64,000 nt of DNA, taken from NCBI GenBank assembly GCA_034336665.1, contig JAPFBE010000002.1:5192146-5256145 (forward strand), given 5' to 3'. Origin of the DNA: Luscinia megarhynchos. Lineage: Eukaryota > Chordata > Aves > Passeriformes > Turdidae. Position numbers and translations under genes: made by a program. Positions 59,174 through 64,000 of this stretch are shown here, in pieces. Under the pieces are notes generated by a model, which was not told the DNA's origin, searched no databases, and saw nothing but the letters and a program-made list of their open reading frames with translations. Each line of letters opens with the position of its first letter. Position 1 is the first letter of the stretch.

Positions 59174-60879
59174 AAGTCTTTGCAGTTTTTGAGAATGTGC
59201 AGGGCACTGCAGGGAGTATAATATCTGTACTTCGTTATGCCCTTGTAAAACCATGATAAAGCACTTGAATTGTATCCTCATCTGGGGTAAATTACATTAC
59301 AAGCACTAACTTCAGATGCATTGTTTTAATTCATTCCAGCTGAACAGTCAGCAGAGAAGAGTTGTGGATGAAAGATGCAAGTGCAAATTACAACTATTTT
59401 TGTTTTACCATGACATGGATGTTGTATTTCCTTGTTAGATATATTGCAGTTTCTTATAGCTGCTGATCTTTGTTGTTTCTTATTTTAGCACAAATAAAAG
59501 ATCTCTGCCTTTGAAAGACATGAAGCACAGCACTAATAAAATACCAGACACAGTACAATAGCAAGCTCCTAAAAAGGAGATAAAACAGATTACATAAAAT
59601 AGCATGTGGTAAGTTTTACAAATAAATAAATGGCTATACCTAAATTTTAAATGATGAACCAAGAATTTGAATATTCATTGAAAGATTACAGCTATATGGA
59701 CTAAGGTTTATTCTGGAGACAGAGCAGGAAGGAACAAAACTCTGTATTAACCAGATGCCAAAGAGGAGAAAGATTAAAAATGGAGATCTGATCTCACAGT
59801 CAAAAAAGCAATAAAATGGCAGCTCTTGATACTGTATTAAAATCTTGGCTAGCATGCGCAGAAGGAAGGGAAACCTACTCAGATCTGTAAGAAAGCATGC
59901 TGATAGATTGTAATCTAGCTCTGATCTTGAGATGAGTCTAATTGGAGTCATTTGGGCTCTTCTCCAGGTAATTGTTAGACATGTAAACTTAAATACCCTG
60001 CAAAAAATTATCCTGGACACAAAGATGTTAGGAAAGGCAGACCTGGATGCTTCTGGTCAACTGTGAATTATTAGCAAGTTACAGAGAATGTCAGGGATTC
60101 TAGGAGAAGTAGCTGTAAAGTAGGCATCAAACCCAAGACCTGCATGACCTTGGCTGTCAGAATCATTAGGATTCAGTCCTTTACTACGGGTTAAAGGGAT
60201 TTAAAAGGTAGAAGCAGCAGTACTGTTGAAGGAAATTGTTCAGTACGCAGTGGGGAAGCTAATTCTCTCCATGCTCTCAACCAAGATAGAAAATAATTAA
60301 ATAAAGGGAATAAATTTAAGGTGATATATCTTCTGTCAGGACTGCAGAGAGTTGGGATGATGTGGTAAAATAGATGAGAAGAGGTAGAGAACAGGACATA
60401 AAATTTAGAAATGTAATATATATTTATTTAAGTGGTATCTGTATGTTTGCCTTCACTTTGCTGCTTTGAAAAGTCTAATCTCCAGTTTTAAAGAAATTTA
60501 GCAGTTGTAGGCCCCTACACACAAACAAAAAAAGAATATCATGGGATCTTGAACAGATTCAAATAAAGCCTAATGTTTCTCATTTTCATGCTCTGAATGT
60601 CAATCTGAGTTCTGCTGATACAGCTGGCCCTTTAGTGTTTTAGTTCTGATTTTTAGTTTTGCATCAACTATCCACTTGGCAGAATTATGGTCAACAAAGG
60701 AAAAGCTGCCTCTTCATTTCCATACATTTGTATTTGACGTGCGTAGGTTTGGCTGTATGTATTAAAGTGTTGTAGGTTTGGGCTTGTTGGTATCCCAGAT
60801 CTGAACTACTGCCTCATTGCTCATGGTTGAATTAATGATGTGAATGTCTAAGAAGCCATCAGATTCATAAATCACCAGA

Positions 60880-61345
<466 letters not shown>

Positions 61346-61766
61346 TAAGAATTGTATATTCCCATTTATGTGTCACACACACACAGATGTGAACCTATAC
61401 TCACATCTTTAAGTAACTTGTGGGGTTCTTTTGTGAATACGTGCATTTGCAGTTTCTATAATGTATGCTCATCAGAACTTAATTTAAAGTGTTTTTTTTT
61501 TTCTTGCTCAGAAAGGTAGCCACAAAGAACTTTTTGACCTTTTATTGTCCAGTGCAGGTAATATTTAATCTGACCAGCAGGAACAGTGTGTGTTTGTGTG
61601 TCCAGGAATCCGTTTTCAGAGAAGAAACTCTAGGACAGGTTTGTGACTTAAGTCACTTGGTTTCTTCTGCCCATAGATATGATGGACAGTGAAATGTTCC
61701 TACATTACAATCATGAGAAAATAAAGAAGAGAAACATGGTACTGTTCAATTCAAACGTTTGGCTTT

Positions 61767-61768
<2 letters not shown>

Positions 61769-61812
<44 letters not shown>
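61769..61812 (+). repeat. Poly(T) homopolymer, 44 nt
   Basis: There are 44 uninterrupted T residues 424 bp past exon 7, much longer than any other homopolymer in the window. No reversed polyadenylation signal (TTTATT) or gene-like sequence follows closely, so a processed pseudogene on the minus strand is not supported. It may be a hypervariable mononucleotide tract, or its length may be an assembly artefact. Confidence 0.95.
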
Positions 61813-61813
<1 letters not shown>

Positions 61814-62339
61814 ATACCAAGGAAGTACTGTCAGAAATGCTGTGATTTTCACTTGGCTGCTCTTGGCTGCTTCACTTGTGTGTGCAAGAAAACAGTCAAA
61901 AATTGTTGTTCCGGAGGCAGAAGAGCAGAGTGGCAACTTAAGAGATGGACAGAAGTTGTACAGAGAAAGGAAGAAAACAGGGCACAAAAGAGAGGGAACT
62001 AAAGGAATAATGTAAAAAGAAAAAAGGGAAGAAAATTAGGAGCTGCAGCAGGAAAAATGCGATATAACTGCAGAACATTTTTGTATTGTGGCATGGCTAT
62101 ATGTTAACTGAGAAAAGCTCCTTTGGTATTCTAAAAAAAATTCCCCTACCTGTCCAAAGTGCCAGTAAATGTTCAGTTTGCATTTTTAACCCTCAAAGAG
62201 TGCTTCTGGGCCTTGGCTTAACAGCAGTTTCCATCTTCAATTTGCAATGAGGCAAAGGAGCAAATCCCCACAGCAGTTTCTTGAGATGGGGCACCTATTT
62301 TAGCAAGGCTCAAAAACACTACAAACATCGTGGATTTAA

Positions 62340-62441
62340 CTCCCTGTATGGGCCATTCACTTAAGAAGTCAGATTTGATGAATCTCGTGGGTCACATCCA
62401 ACTCAGATTATTCTGTGAAATCTGTGAAATGCTCTGTGATA
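62340..62441 (+). repeat. CR1 LINE 3' end fragment
   Basis: The pattern cacttaagaagtcagatttg, aatctcgtgggtcacatcca and actcagattattctgtgaaa resembles the CR1 subfamily tail with 'gatctcgtgggtcc' and terminal ATTCTGTG-type units (attctgtgaaatctgtgaaa, gctctgtgat). It is diverged and truncated, in the sense orientation to GLI3. Confidence 0.8.
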
Positions 62442-64000
62442 AAAATGACACATTTACAGCTTCAAAGACAGGCTATGGGGGTTTTCAGTCCTAGAGAAGA
62501 TAGGTCACACAACTGGTGTGTTAGAAACCATAAGCCTGACAAACTCTGAGAGTGACAGCACTGTAAATATTGGTATTAGTGTAAGTGCTGTGTTTTAATT
62601 TTTAAGAACTTTTAAATAGTCATGCTTCGTAGCTCTGGCATACTTGACTAGCTGTGTAGTATTTCACAGGTGCAGAGTCATACTCTGCAATACAACTTTG
62701 CAGTCAATGGAATCATGGCCCCAGTTATGAAGCTCCTTAATGAGTAATGGGATTTATGTCAATGGCTGGCAGCAGTTGGACCACATCTATCAAATACATG
62801 TAACTGTGTGGAGGTGCACTATCTGCACTGCTAAGGTGGGATGACACTTACAACTAAACTCCTTTCCCATAGCTTGTAACTTTGTTAAAGCAAATAGTGC
62901 ATGAAAGCTGGCATAGTCTCTACAGTGGAGTAAGTCCTCTCTTTTTACTCTTCCAAAGCAAAGCTGGAGTCAGATGAATAGTTTTGTTGAAGACAGTCGT
63001 GGAATTGGAGGAAGCTGTGGGCAAAGACTGAGTAAGGATGCTAGGGAGCCTTCAAAGTGAGTCTTGTGAACTGGTGTCGCTGAAGAAAGCAGTGCTTGTG
63101 TGACTGAACCTGTGGTTGACCAAAGTTTTCAGCTTTCCCTGGCCATACTTCCCAGGAATGCATAATACAAAATTTCATATGATTTTGAATTAAGATTTTT
63201 TTTCATTTTGATAAGAGTATGTCTATTCAGCACGCAAAGTTGGAAATGTACAGCTCCATCCTTCTCAGTTAAAAGGAAGGAAAGGGAGAGCTCTTCTTCC
63301 TGCTTGTAACACGCCTCTGTTGGTGCCCTTCTCCCATGTGAACCTGTCTATATAAACCAAAATAAACAGTGATGCAAGGTGTTAAACCCAAACCACATTT
63401 CATTGCCTTAATAAATTCCAACACGACTGTCAGTAAAACCCAATTTATTATTCACTGTCTTACAAATAATGCATTAAGCACAAGAACTGTTGTATTGAAT
63501 AAAACCATAGGTTCATCCCATTTAATATCCTGTCAGCAACCATGATCAAAGTACAGAAAAAAAACACTTCCTGGTGTAAAATTCCAGTTTCTGGAAAATT
63601 GCAGATTAACATAATCAGAATTGCTGCAGGAAAATGGTACAATTCAGCAAACCCCCAGATGGAATTGCAATAGAATCAGTAGCATTAACAATACCAACAT
63701 TACATAAATCCTTCTACTTCTTGGTATTGTTTCCTATCTTTTTTAACTTAGTCCAAATAGTTTACACTTGGCAGAATTTTTCATGGCAAATACCTATCTA
63801 ATGCTGAATATTTCCAAAAAAACATCAGCAATCCAAATTTGATTTTTCCAAATGAAGTTAGAGAAGGAGAGATTTTTCTGTACAAACTAGAACTATTGCT
63901 TACCTTTTTACTGGGAAGCTGAACTTTGCCAGGAATGTTGCCCTAGATGATGTAAATGTGATCTTTAGTGTTCTTGAGAAATTGTCCCATTCAGCCAAGT

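Noticed and set aside
58688..59281. 197-codon minus-strand open frame with a long proline run
   Set aside because: The proline run is the complement of the GGA microsatellite. The frame is open because of the repeat and local GC content, and no protein family is recognisable.
61751..61987. 78-codon minus-strand open frame with a poly-Lys run
   Set aside because: It is created by the 44-nt T tract read in reverse.

Overview
The window is an internal, intron-dominated piece of one large vertebrate gene, GLI3, the zinc-finger effector of Hedgehog signalling, read on the + strand. Four consecutive coding exons can be assigned by translation and splice sites: 26318-26424, 48810-49015, 53750-53896 and 61143-61344. 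They correspond to human coding exons 4-7, roughly human residues 123-343. Lengths of 206, 147 and 202 nt and the codon phases match the human exons as I remember them. The first exon is 107 nt instead of 106 and carries one extra base that breaks the frame. Human comparisons are from memory, not from an alignment.

The organism is a sauropsid, most likely a bird. The only recognisable interspersed repeats are short 3' ends of CR1 retrotransposons (about 45.9, 55.4 and 62.4 kb). There are no mammalian Alu, B1 or L1 elements, repeat density is very low and the sequence is AT-rich. The predicted peptide is GLI3-like with modest differences from human. The species cannot be fixed from this window.

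Layout: 1-26317 is the 3' part of intron 3; 26318-26424 is exon 4; 26425-48809 is intron 4 (22.4 kb); 48810-49015 is exon 5; 49016-53749 is intron 5 (4.7 kb); 53750-53896 is exon 6; 53897-61142 is intron 6 (7.2 kb); 61143-61344 is exon 7; 61345-64000 is the start of intron 7. The four exons encode part of the N-terminal region used by both the full-length activator and the processed repressor. It contains the SYGH motif that binds SUFU. The zinc fingers, processing region and transactivation domain lie downstream of the window.

The rest is non-coding. Several introns of GLI3 are known to hold deeply conserved enhancers for limb, neural tube and brain. I mark ten blocks that look like such elements by texture: few repeats, scattered CpGs, and clustered homeodomain, SOX or PBX-type words. 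These are inferences, because no alignment could be run. The rest of the sequence is ordinary intron with simple repeats. I see no second gene, RNA gene, CRISPR array, intact mobile element or novel multi-gene system. The most notable observation is the single-base frameshift in exon 4.
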